This document shows positions 26,403 to 35,912 of a DNA stretch of 64,000 bases, piece after piece. How positions within the stretch are numbered: the first letter of the stretch is position 1; each line of letters begins with the position of its first letter. The position numbers and the translations under genes were made by a program. The notes below the pieces were generated by a model. That model was not told the origin of the DNA and did not search any database. It saw nothing but the letters and a program-made list of their open reading frames with translations. The stretch is from Babylonia areolata (taxonomy: Eukaryota; Mollusca; Gastropoda; Neogastropoda; Buccinidae): NCBI RefSeq assembly GCF_041734735.1, contig NC_134896.1:35336309-35400308 (forward strand), in the 5' to 3' direction.

Positions 26403-26434
<32 letters not shown>

Positions 26435-27232
26435 ACAGAAAGAAAAATGACTGGCGTACTGCATTATTATACACAGTAACTAGTGGAAAATACAGTAACA
26501 TTCCCGTTTTCATGCTAACATTATAATCAAATCACTGCATGTTAGTATATATTCATTAAAAAAAAAAAAAAAAATTATATACATATATTGAATCTTTTTT
26601 TATGGGGGAAATGCAACTGAACTGTATACAAAAAATAAACAAAATTTTAAAATTCATTAAAAAAAAAAAAAAAAAAAAAAAAACACACAATCTTCAACAA
26701 CAACACCAAAGACAAAATGAAAAGTAAAGATAATACAGGCACAGTCTGATAAAGGGCTTAGCATACATCATGTATTACATGTACAAATGTATCCACTGCT
26801 CACCAGAGAGAGAAAACAAGAAAGAAGAGAGAGATTAGACAGGGGGCAAGAGAGGCAGGAGGAGGAAGAGAGAGACCTGTGGGGTGCAGGAAGGTGGGAG
26901 GAGGCGAAGGGAGAGAAGAAAGAGTGACATATTATATTACGTACAAGTATTATGTACATATACTATATATAGGAATAGATAAATATCTAATTTCCACCCA
27001 ACAAGTCTCTTTTGATCACTTCTATGAAAGAAGCTCCTAAGGACACATTCATGTTTTAATCAATACATTATCTCCTAATAACATCTTTTTTTTTTTTTTA
27101 ATATATCATTTGTATTGGTCAAAGTTGGTATTCAGAAATACTGTGGTTCATGTTTTGTGTACGCAAACTCTGCAGATCTGCGAGTGAATGAATGAGTGAA
27201 TAAATGCAATTCAGAAACAAAGACAAACATGT

Positions 27233-27267
<35 letters not shown>

Positions 27268-27733
27268 GGGTGCGTGCACATAATATATTCAAGTATAAGC
27301 ATCATGTATACATGTATATCATTAAATGTGTGAAAACACACAAAAAAACATACTGCAAAAATTACCGATACAAAACAATATAACATTAATGAATAAACTT
27401 ATTAAGACTTTCTTAGGATAAACTGCCACTGATCAATCAGTTAAAACCACCCAAACACTTAAGGGCTCTTCAACCTGACCTAGTGAATACCATCACACAA
27501 AAGATACAAATCAACAATGCTGACAATGCCAAGGTGATATCGTTTACAGATGGTGATAACGTTAAAACTGACGTCAAAGATAACGCTTGACGTCTAGCAT
27601 ACCACCCCCATATTCCTCACCATATACTTTTAACCCTTTCCCTACTGTTAAAATCATGTAAAAAAAACAAAAACAACCAAAAAAAAACACAGCTGTTGAA
27701 GAACTTGAACCCATGGACTAACTGATATAAAAT

Positions 27734-27764
<31 letters not shown>

Positions 27765-27896
27765 ATTCAGTGAATGATGTGGTACACAAGACAGACAATA
27801 AAAGTCAGAACAGCAGAAGCTTCAACAGTACAAGTATCCCATTTTACAGTTAGCCAAGAAATGCCCCGTGTGTGTGTATGTGCGTGCGTGTGAGTG

Positions 27897-27939
<43 letters not shown>

Positions 27940-28042
27940 CAGGTTGTGTGTTTGTGTGTGTTTTGGGCTGTGTGTACTATTCTTTTATGAATTCTCTTTA
28001 AACTTCATCCTTGAATCAACATTTCATTCATACAATATATAC

Positions 28043-28089
<47 letters not shown>

Positions 28090-29847
28090 GAGACACAGAG
28101 AGAGATCATATTTCTGAATTGACAAAAAGCAATATTATTAAAATTGTTCCAAGTTATGAACTGGTACAAGATCACTACTAGGTACTTACAGTTAGCAGTA
28201 CACTGGTACAATTTCTGTTGTATCATGAATCATGACATAAGACTTTTTACAACTGAAAGTTGTCCAGTCAGAGAGAGACCTGTTACTGAAACTGGCCCAG
28301 TGTGATCCTTAAACAGCACTCAGCAGTCATCAAACTTGCCAGACCAGTAAGCCAGGCTTTACAAGGGAAAAATGTAACAGGGGCCATTGACCTGAGGATA
28401 ATGTTAACATCTCACAGATCTATGGTCGGGCTACTCAAGAGAAAGATTGTATACATATGTTCACAGAAAGATTGTATACATATGATTGTATACAGTTGTT
28501 TCAATCTGCCAATCAAGGAGGAAGATGGCAGAATGGTCAAGATGCTTTTCTGCCAATACAGTGTTTCTGAGGGTCGGGGTTTGTATCCGAGTCTTGCCCT
28601 TTCTTTCCAAGTTTGATTGGAAAATCAAACTGAGCATCTTGTCATTCAGATGAAATGATAAACCGAGGTCCCATATGCAGCATGCACTTGGTGGCGCACT
28701 GAAAAAGAACCCCTGGCATCAAAAGTGTTGTCTTCTGGCAAAGTAGAAGAAATCCACCGTGATAGGTACACAAATATATGCACTCAAGGCCTGACTAGCA
28801 TGTTTGGTTATGCTGCATGCTGGTCAGGCATCTGCCTAGCAGATGTGATATTGCATATCGAAAGAATATCGAGCTCTGCCTCAAAAGTAGATACTCCAAC
28901 AACTGGTTTACCAAAAAGGTAACCCTGATCCCAATGTCCTTAATCAAGCTAATATTAATAGTTTAAATTAAGAATTAAACTTTATTACACCTCATACTGG
29001 CTGTGGTTTCATCAATAATTGATCTTGTACCAGCTGATTAGCCTAGCAGGATATTTTGCATACCAATATATTACAGTACCAGTACCAAGTCTGTAATGCA
29101 GTTAATCCAAAACATTTGAAGACACTATCATGCATTTATCATAAAGACACAACAGAAAAAGCCATGCACACACCTTCACATACAATCTTGTACTCTGCTT
29201 AAAAAATTGATGCAAGTGTTTGGTCATGATTAAAAAAAAAAATTAATATGTTCCCCAGATAACAGACATTAGAATCCCACAGAGATATTTAGTGTCTATG
29301 CCCAGATTCACAATGACTGAGACAGACACTGTGGCAGAAACGGACAAAGACATTGTGACAGGGATGGACAAAGACTTTTTTTTTTAGCTCTAAAAACGTC
29401 CTAAATAATTTTACATTACTACAACTAGCTATATATTTAAAAGCTTTAATTTCTTCGTGTGACGATCGCCCATGTCAGACAAGAGCACATCCCTTTCGTT
29501 TTCTATCATTCAGACTGCAGGCTAAATTACTAAATCTGTGTCGCAGTTCTAAGGGGAATGTTTGAAATGTTTGGTTGTGGTTGTTGTTTTTCATATTTCA
29601 GTATATATTTTTCTCACATCGTGCGTCCGTGACAAGCCTAACCCCAATGACTGACCGATATCAAATTTCCAACTTTCTAAAATCGGTAACAGTGCTATTT
29701 CCTGATCTGGTCGTTTCTCCGATTCTCGGGACATCGTGACTCCGGACACGTCATTCCGCTGCTCGTTCAATGTTCTAATACAAGCAACTTACCAAAACTT
29801 TTGCGCTGCTTGAACGATTTGTTCTGTACTTCCTGAGATTCAGGCAT
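16235..29847 (-). CDS. MAP1LC3C: LC3C-type ATG8 family protein, complete, four exons
   Basis: Spliced CDS on the minus strand: 29793-29847, 26344-26399, 23474-23580, 16235-16406 (55+56+107+172 = 390 nt, 129 residues plus stop). All phases agree and all introns are GT-AG. ATG8 proteins are ubiquitin-like; ATG4 trims them to a C-terminal Gly, and ATG7/ATG3 and the ATG12-ATG5-ATG16L1 complex join them to phosphatidylethanolamine on autophagosome membranes, where they recruit LIR-bearing receptors. Visible here are the N-terminal FKQRKSF basic segment, the [13 protein letters not shown] strand, [11 protein letters not shown] (LIR-docking region), [13 protein letters not shown], and YASQEMFG ending at Gly125 with a four-residue ACSR tail for ATG4 to remove. 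The [24 protein letters not shown] and LVNNKSL stretches are closer to human LC3C than to LC3A/B or GABARAP. Length suits the family. Identity is very secure at LC3 level and good at C-type level. Confidence 0.95.
16450..17229 (-). mobile_element. piggyBac transposon remnant in LC3C intron 3
   Basis: TTAA sites bound the stretch at 16450-16453 and 17226-17229. Read on the minus strand from 17229, a terminal ttaactctctccggacgaag and subterminal region lead into a peptide [19 protein letters not shown] followed by an acidic DDDEEESEF segment. This is the acidic N-terminus seen in piggyBac transposases of the PGBD type. The catalytic DDD domain is missing, so it is an internally deleted, dead copy. 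The left boundary is less certain than the right because the two ends match only weakly. Confidence 0.6.
17841..18262 (-). mobile_element. SINE family B, full-length, minus strand
   Basis: Minus-strand orientation: the tRNA-like head is at 18262-18190 (gatggcctggagttaacgtg, then a decayed B-box). The body holds the gaccttgagtggtggtctgg segment and the ttctgtagaaaaatccactt segment, then an A-run, and the tail is an aaatacaaatac repeat at 17841-17870. Same family as the copies at 23640 and 24254. Confidence 0.8.
18263..23081. other. LC3C intron 3, repeat-dense, no other exon recognised
   Basis: Holds CA/TG runs at about 18641-18672, 18946-18991, 20041-20096, 21539-21572 and 22824-22971, an AT run (21439-21472), CACC/CAC repeats (21573-21608), C-rich tracts near 20945-21000 and a triplicated unit of about 30-40 bp (19383-19495, landmark caccaacagagcaagaaat). 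No coding exon was recognised. Confidence 0.55.
23082..23460 (+). mobile_element. SINE family A, standard copy
   Basis: Head with agcactggactttcaatctg and B-box-like gggtctgaatctc, body with ggtcaacatatgtgcg and atggctgcctacatgac, tail cgtgggagttgcagcccacg followed by AAG repeats. Inserted antisense to LC3C, with its tail about 13 bp from the exon 3 donor. Confidence 0.85.
23474..23580 (-). CDS. MAP1LC3C: LC3C exon 3
   Basis: 107 nt encoding [10 protein letters not shown] through [11 protein letters not shown] (Arg split 2/1). Contains [11 protein letters not shown], the hydrophobic-pocket strand that binds LIR motifs. Acceptor tgtacag, donor AG then gtactgg. SINE copies flank it on both sides: a family A tail ends about 13 bp past the donor and a family B head begins about 60 bp upstream of the acceptor. 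Confidence 0.95.
23640..23840 (+). mobile_element. SINE family B, 5' half
   Basis: Head gtgatggcctagaggtaacg with B-box ggttcggatcccag, then the gaccttgagtggtggtctgg body; the 3' half is absent after catgtaaaagaacca. It lies about 60 bp upstream of the LC3C exon 3 acceptor (antisense to the gene). Confidence 0.8.
24254..24663 (+). mobile_element. SINE family B, diverged full-length copy
   Basis: Head gagtgatggtctagtgaaat, a decayed B-box (ggatcaaatccca), body gtggtctggacacgag and acccacggcaacaaaaggg, then aatttcacacagagaaatct near the 3' end. Directly preceded by an AT run (24228-24249). Confidence 0.8.
24664..26343. other. LC3C intron 2, no other gene recognised
   Basis: AT-rich with AT/TG runs (25433-25500) and a CA run (26205-26233). 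Nothing else identified. Confidence 0.55.
26344..26399 (-). CDS. MAP1LC3C: LC3C exon 2
   Basis: 56 nt encoding the rest of Ala19 and [18 protein letters not shown], which matches the alpha-helix/beta-1 region of LC3C. Donor CCT then gtaagtatt. The acceptor is unusual: tacag is preceded directly by an uninterrupted C28 run (26405-26432, read as G on the plus strand). Confidence 0.93.
26400..29792. other. LC3C intron 1, repeat-rich
   Basis: Starts with the G28 run (26405-26432), then A-runs (about 26555-26573, 26659-26683), TG runs (27236-27262, 27868-27937), an AT run (28045-28087) and a SINE (28521). No extra exon recognised. Confidence 0.55.
28521..28860 (+). mobile_element. SINE family C, 3'-incomplete copy
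   Basis: Head gaagatggcagaatggtcaa with a decayed B-box (gtttgtatccgag), body gatgaaatgataaaccgagg, then ggtcaggcatctgcctagca; similarity decays after agatgtgatattgcatatcg. Same orientation as the copies at 9056 and 47590. Confidence 0.8.
29793..29847 (-). CDS. MAP1LC3C: LC3C exon 1 (start codon)
   Basis: Encodes [18 protein letters not shown] and the first base of Ala19. This ATG is chosen because the reading frame flows into FKQRKS, the conserved LC3 N-terminal helix region, at the usual distance. Donor TTTTG then gtaagttg. Phase 1. Confidence 0.93.
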
Positions 29848-29899
29848 TCTGGCAGAATAATCTTGGTACAACTCCCTCGAACAGCTGACGGCAACACCT

Positions 29900-30020
29900 T
29901 TTAGTTTCACTCTCTCTTCTCAAAGTCAGGTGAGGCTGAGTGAACTTCTAGCCAGTGTCGAAAGAGATTAAAAACAAGTCGTTGCGATATATTTATATCG
30001 CGATTTTTGATTGGCCAATA
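29900..30020 (-). promoter_or_regulatory. MAP1LC3C: Probable LC3C core promoter
   Basis: Upstream of the LC3C ATG lie CCAAT-type motifs in both directions (30010-30019, attggccaat) and, 9 bp closer to the gene, an 18-bp inverted repeat gcgatatatttatatcgc (29984-30001) whose middle could act as a TATA-like element. The 5' UTR would then be about 100 nt. Position and motifs are seen; function is inferred. Confidence 0.45.
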
Positions 30021-30128
30021 ATGAGAAAGTGGGGAAGGAATGTGTTCCGCATGGCGTCTGTAATGGCGTGAAATTTTGTCCCCGCAGATAAACCGATCAT
30101 TCTTTCGTCTTTTTTTTTTTTTTTTTAA

Positions 30129-30130
<2 letters not shown>

Positions 30131-30174
<44 letters not shown>

Positions 30175-30233
30175 TGTGTACGCGTATCAGTGTCTGTGAG
30201 TTTATGTGTGTGCCTCCATTTAGTGACGGTGTG

Positions 30234-30277
<44 letters not shown>

Positions 30278-30350
30278 TGTCTGTCTGTCTGTCTGTGTCT
30301 GTCTGTGTGTGTGTGTTAGTAGTCTTCAATTTAACGTCTTTCCACTTCAA

Positions 30351-30392
<42 letters not shown>

Positions 30393-30397
30393 ATATA

Positions 30398-30440
<43 letters not shown>

Positions 30441-31040
30441 TTTATGTTTGTCTCTGTCCCTCTTTTCACACGCCACAGTGCATATTGTGACATGTATAGC
30501 ACCTGACCAGGAAGCGAGACAGTGTCCACGGGTTCGACTCGGTTCGACTGGGTCGAACTTCGAGTGGGTAAGTTGTCGCTGTGCTCGCTTTTCGGATCTT
30601 CGTCGTTCGTGGGCTCCAGCTGTAGAGCTGAGTTTAACGCCCTGTCGGCAGAAAGCCCATAAAGTCAAGTTGTTCGTGGCTGTGGTCTTATCCATGTGGG
30701 TGTGATGTGGTCCAACGTCCACTCTTATGTACACGAGTGGGCTTTTACGTGTATGACCGTTTTTACCCCGGCCATGTAGGCAGCCATACTTAGTGTTCGG
30801 GGGGTCGGGGGTGGGGGAGAGGCGTGGGGGGAGGGGGGTGGTGAATGCTGGGTATAATTATGTTCTTTATTCCACTGACTCGGCTGATAACCCACTAAAC
30901 ACTGACATGGATTACAGGATCTATATCGTGCGTATTTGATCTTCAGCTTGCGTGTACACTCGACGGGGGTTCAGGCACAAGCAGGTCTGCACATATGTCA
31001 CCTGGGAGTTTGGAAAAATCTCCACCCTCTATAATTATTA

Positions 31041-31084
<44 letters not shown>

Positions 31085-31105
31085 TGTGTGTGCCACGGTG
31101 TGTGT

Positions 31106-31143
<38 letters not shown>

Positions 31144-31209
31144 GATAGATAGAGAGAGAGAGAGATAAGGCAAGACAAGACACATTTGTTTTCTGATTTC
31201 CGAGCATTA

Positions 31210-31291
<82 letters not shown>
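30131..31291. repeat. Microsatellite cluster upstream of LC3C
   Basis: TG runs at 30131-30172, 30238-30277, 30400-30439, 31046-31085 and 31106-31138; TA/AT runs at 30354-30399 and 31247-31291; a TC run at 31212-31246. Alternating purine-pyrimidine and AT tracts of this length can form unusual DNA structures, but nothing here shows that they do. Confidence 0.95.
30712..31035 (-). mobile_element. SINE family A, minus strand, head replaced by microsatellite
   Basis: Read on the minus strand: body with ggtgacatatgtgcagacct, aagcagg and ggattacaggatc-related segments, and the tatggctgcctacatggcc segment near the 3' end. A G-rich stretch (30798-30840) has grown inside. The 5' tRNA-like part is missing, where the TG run begins at about 31046. 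Confidence 0.75.
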
Positions 31292-31294
<3 letters not shown>

Positions 31295-31599
31295 CACTGT
31301 TGACGCTTTTTGAGTTACGTACACTGGCAGAGCTTGCCCTGAACAGGGTCTACACTACGCTGACAATGCTAAATCAAGGCATAAGCATGATGGCCAGTAC
31401 TAAAACATACAGGGGAAAAAAAAAAGGCACACACACTAAACCACCAGCACACTGTATACATCAAACTAAATAAGAGCAATGTTGTTGGACTGGTACTAAG
31501 CAACTAGGAAAGGAGAGGAGACAGTAAAACGGGTGGAAGACAGGCACAGAGAGAAAGAGATATGATGTCCTGCCCGGGATGTCTGTGTGATCGTGAGAT

Positions 31600-32260
31600 C
31601 TGTCTGGTGTTCCAAGGGGGAGTCCTGTCTGTCTCAAGAGGGGTGAAGTCCCGGCTGTTCTTCTAATGTTCCAAGGGGAAGTCCTGGCTGTTCTTCTGGT
31701 GTTCCAAGGAGGTAGTCCTGGCTTTCCGAGGAGGGGGAAGTCCTTGCTATTCTTCAGGAATTCCAAGAGGATGTTCTGGCTGTCTGAAGAGGGATGAAGT
31801 CCTGGCCGTTCTTCTGGCATTCCAAGGGGGTAGTCCTGGCTTTCCGAGGAGGGGCAAGTCTTAGCTATTCTTCAGGAATTCAAAGAGGATGTTCTGGCCG
31901 TCTGAAGAGGGATGTTCTTCTTGTGTTCCAATAAGTAGTTTTGGCTGTCTGAGGAGGGGTGAAGTCCTGGCCGCTGTTTTTCATGAGTTCCGATAGGTAG
32001 TTTTGGCTGTCTGAGGAGGGGTGAAGTCCTGGCCGCTGTTTTTTTTGTTTTTTTTTGTTTTTTTGCTGTCTGAGGAGGGATGAAGTCCTGGCCGCTGTTT
32101 TTCTTGTGTTCCGATAGGTAGTTTTGGCTGTCTGAGGAAGGGTGAAGTCCTGGCTGTTCTTCTGGTGTTTCAAGGGGGAAGTCCTGGCTGTCTGAACAAG
32201 GTTGCTTTTGTGGTGTTTCAAGGGGGAAGTCCTGCTTGCCTGTAGTAGAATGGGCGTGGT
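31600..32260. repeat. Minisatellite, about 62-bp units
   Basis: Many imperfect copies of a unit containing gaagtcctggctgt, ctgaggaggggtgaagtcc and ttcttctggtgttccaaggg. It keeps frames open on the minus strand, but the resulting peptides are repetitive and unlike any known protein. A related unit appears in opposite orientation at 34351-34653. Confidence 0.85.
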
Positions 32261-33333
32261 GGGAAGGGGGGAAGGGGTGTGGGGGGTCCGGCTCCCTGAG
32301 AACCTCTGCTCCTCTACTGACCTATCTATATACCCACCCTTCTCCTCAGTGCTTCCTTTGTAGACTCAGAAGCAATTGACACTGTTGCACAGAATCAAGT
32401 TGGATGTGCCAAACTAAAAGACAGGGAACACATCACATAGTATACAATTACAAGCCTTTATAAAAACGTCTCCAAGAGACACGATATAAGAATATATATG
32501 GTTTTGATCATGTCGGGAAATGACGTTTATAAAACGATCGAAAGAGACGTATATATATACATCAGACACATATACATATATAGAATTATATATGTATGTA
32601 TAAATATATGTGTGTATGTGTATATCGCGCGCGCGAGAGAGAGAGAGCCAACTGGAGACGTTTTATTAACGTCTCGTTTCAGATGTGTTTACTGAAAAAC
32701 GTCTATGGCCCTCAGTTTCTTTTGTTTTATATAAAAGGAAAGTCACATTCAGTGAACGGGTATCATGGACAGTATATGACCACAACACAAGCAGAAACAC
32801 CTACACAATAAGAACAAGAAACAATAATTAGAAGAAACACAAACGACCATACATGTTCATCCGCATCCGGGAACTGAAACTATTGCCTGATGTGACAGCC
32901 GATCGTATGAAACTTCACTTCCTTTTGTGTGTAAACATTGCCTAGTTAACATTGCTGAGACGAAACGACTTTCCCCTGATGTCAACATTAGAAAAATCAC
33001 TAATAATGTTAACGAGTCAGCAACGTCGTTGACTGATTGTAATTAGACTGTAGGCAAAATGTTAACGTTACGCGTTGAATATCATGATATGTATGTATGT
33101 ATGTATGTATCACGGTATGTATGAATGTACGTTTGAGCAGTATGTATGGATGTACGTATGAACTATTGATAAAATACGTACGTAAGTATGTATATATGTA
33201 TGTAGTGTATTTGTTTTGATTATCTCACGTACTGACGCATGTCTGTTACGCAATCAAATAAAGCAATGTGATTATACATTACTGATACATTAATACACAC
33301 ACACACACACACACGCATATATATATAGGTATA

Positions 33334-33336
<3 letters not shown>

Positions 33337-33397
<61 letters not shown>
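33337..33397. repeat. (TG)n run, about 60 bp
   Basis: Uninterrupted TG dinucleotides, next to ATGT-type repeats (33087-33200) and a short CA run (33296-33314). Confidence 0.95.
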
Positions 33398-33727
33398 GGT
33401 AATGACGAGTGAGTGATAATGTGCTTTGTAGATATTGCCCAACTGTACTCTGAAGTTTAGTCGACAGATAAGTACAGGGAAGTGTTAGGTCACCAACGTA
33501 CACATTTGCGTAAGTTCATGATAAAGGAAACTGAACCTCGACCATGTCGACTGACACTGTATTACGATTGTCTTACGTGGTATGGAGAAACTTTGTGGCA
33601 AGTAAAATATGAACAAAATGCGCGCAGTTGTAAACTTGAAATTGACTTAATGTACAGGTCAATGAATACATGCAGTGACCACAGGCGTGGCCGTGCCTAC
33701 GTCATTTTTGGCTCACTTGTGTTCGGT

Positions 33728-33765
<38 letters not shown>

Positions 33766-33827
33766 TGGTAAACTCTAACATTGCCATTTTCTCTGGAAAT
33801 ACTTGGTCTGCCAATACCAAAACTGGC

Positions 33828-34059
33828 TTAACTCACTCAGTACGGCCAGTCCTCTCTTCTCCTCTACACAGACCCCTCGGATGTCCAGTGGGTGTTTGAA
33901 TGACCCAACCTTTAGCTTCCGTCGTCAGAATTGTGGTATTCTTTGTCAACATTCACGTCTTCGGTATAAGAGCCTTCCGCTTGCAATATTTTGATGATGG
34001 TAATTGGGGTGAAACGCTGTTAACGTCGTCTCTTTCGTCGTTCGTATGGAGAGAGTTAA
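33828..34059 (+). mobile_element. TTAA-flanked MITE (piggyBac-type), copy 1
   Basis: 232 bp between TTAA sites, with imperfect inverted ends: ttaactcactcagtacg at the left and cgtatggagagagttaa at the right. A second copy of the same length lies reversed at 55643-55874. TTAA targets and small size point to piggyBac-mobilised MITEs. No coding capacity. Confidence 0.8.
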
Positions 34060-34083
34060 ACATAGTATGAAAAAAAATCTTCG

Positions 34084-34190
34084 CAGTCATACCAATAACA
34101 GGTTGTAGGTCTCCCGAATTAAGCTGTATTTCTTCACAGTCATACCAATAACAGGTTGTAAGTCTCCCGAATTAAGCTGTATTTCCGAAT
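34084..34190. repeat. 55-bp tandem duplication
   Basis: The segment starting cagtcataccaataacaggt is repeated once, 55 bp later, with one or two differences. Confidence 0.9.
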
Positions 34191-34350
34191 CATTAACGGT
34201 TTATTTCGTTGAGATGTGTTCCGAAATCCGAAAAATCTAAATACCGCTTTCCACGGAGTTCGGCCGACTAGAAGGTAGGTTGTTTTCGAAGACGACATGA
34301 CCTCGTGTTTCTTTTTCACAATTAAAAGGAAACAAACACAAATTCTGGAC

Positions 34351-34653
34351 AGTGAGGATACAGCAAGGACCACCCTTGGTCCGCCAGCCAGGACTTCCCC
34401 CACCCGACAACAGTGAGGATGCAGCGAGGACCACCATCGGACCGCAAACCCGGACTTCCATCATGCCAACGACCAGGACACAGCGAGGACCACCCTCAGA
34501 CTGCCAGCCAGGGCTCCCCCACCCGACAACGGCCAGGACAAAGCGAGGACCCCCCTCGGGCCGGAAACCCGGACTTCCCCGACACGCCAACGGCCAGTGC
34601 GCAGCGAGGACCCCACCCTCGGACCGCCAGCCAGGACTACACACCAACAGGAC
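34351..34653. repeat. GC-rich minisatellite, five 60-bp units in alternating types
   Basis: Five units of 60-61 bp share gcagcgaggaccacc. Units 1, 3 and 5 carry ccgccagccaggactt/gct, and units 2 and 4 carry ccgcaaacccggacttcc, so the array is built on a dimer of about 120 bp. Because 60 is a multiple of 3, frames stay open on both strands (Pro/Arg/Gly-rich). This is not taken as a gene. Confidence 0.85.
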
Positions 34654-35384
34654 AACAGGACCAACGCCTCGACCACATCACCCTTCACGGAAAACACCAC
34701 AGGCACAAACAATTTACTTTAAGGGCAGATCGCCAATAGGTCGTGAAACACCACTACAGCCAACATCCCCTCAAACATGTTCCCTTTAGTCTTGACCTTT
34801 CGAAAGTCATAAATCTGTGTCATATTATTGTTCTTGTCAGTCAGTTAGGATTTCGATTCTCATGACATTAAACGGGAAAACAAAACAAGATCTTCGGGTT
34901 GGGCAGGGATCATGACCTAAAAAGATAAGACTCCAACGGTTTTCGGGCACTTATTTGTTTCTGGTAACAAAGGATTTTGATTCGAATTTTACCCTGACGG
35001 CAGTAGTGTGTAGTCTGAAGCCTCAGATCATTTAGTTGTTGGCTCTCTCATGCTCTTTGGTTCTCTCATGCTCTATTACTTTGAACAAGTGCAAAAGGCA
35101 GAGGGGTCATTACAACCGAAAGAGATGGTTTCCGACTCTTCTCTTTGCATTCATGTGTGGGTATGTTGATGTGCACTCTAGCTTGCATCATTGCGAGGTA
35201 GTTCTTAAGTTTATGTTTCCTCACTGAAAGTGATCATGGATGAGAGATGGGAAAGTGCATGCATGCGTGTGTGTGTGTGTGTGTGTGTGCGTGCGGGTGT
35301 GTGTGTGTGTGCGTGCGTGTGCGTGTGTGCACACGCTTGCAAGTTTCTGAGTAAGCCTTCACAAAGAAAATATCCTATGATTTA

Positions 35385-35426
35385 AAACACACACACACAC
35401 ACACACAGACAAGAGACAGAAACCTG

Positions 35427-35506
<80 letters not shown>

Positions 35507-35864
35507 GACAGAGAGAGAGAGACAGACAGAGTGAAAAATACCAAAACACAACTCCCACTCACCACCAATTCACCGCAAGAAAAGTCATGACAACAATGAT
35601 GATGATAATTATCTCTTTATCCAAGAAAAAAAAACAAAACAAAAACAACAACAACAACAACAGCATGAGGCTTGTTTGCACAGACATGATCCAGCAAGGA
35701 AGTGACATTGTACGTACAAAGTGGTGGCACTAGATTGATGACAGAGCAACAAGATCAGAATGTTTCAACATCAAAACTGAATACAAAATTAATTTCTAGG
35801 TACGCCGCATTCTCTGGAAACAATGTACATGGGGGGAGAGAGGGTTTTCTGTGAAAGGGGGTGG

Positions 35865-35911
<47 letters not shown>
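35385..35911. repeat. Microsatellites CA, TG, GA/GACA
   Basis: CA run 35386-35407, TG run 35427-35455, GA and GACA runs 35455-35530, and a TG run 35867-35911 followed by a G-rich tract. Confidence 0.95.

Positions 35912-35912
<1 letters not shown>

Noticed and set aside
30500-30700. Possible extra SINE or exon with a gggttcgactcgg B-box-like motif
   Set aside because: Only the motif is suggestive; no matching second copy, A-box or tail could be found in the window.
32460-32710. Recurring GAGACG/CGTCTC motifs and a small inverted repeat (gagacgtt...aacgtctc)
   Set aside because: Short and irregularly spaced; no wider structure found to support an element or regulatory site.
34352-34789. 145-codon plus-strand frame with repeated PGLP/ARTP-type peptide
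   Set aside because: Translation of a 60-bp minisatellite; both strands are open, as expected for a period divisible by three.
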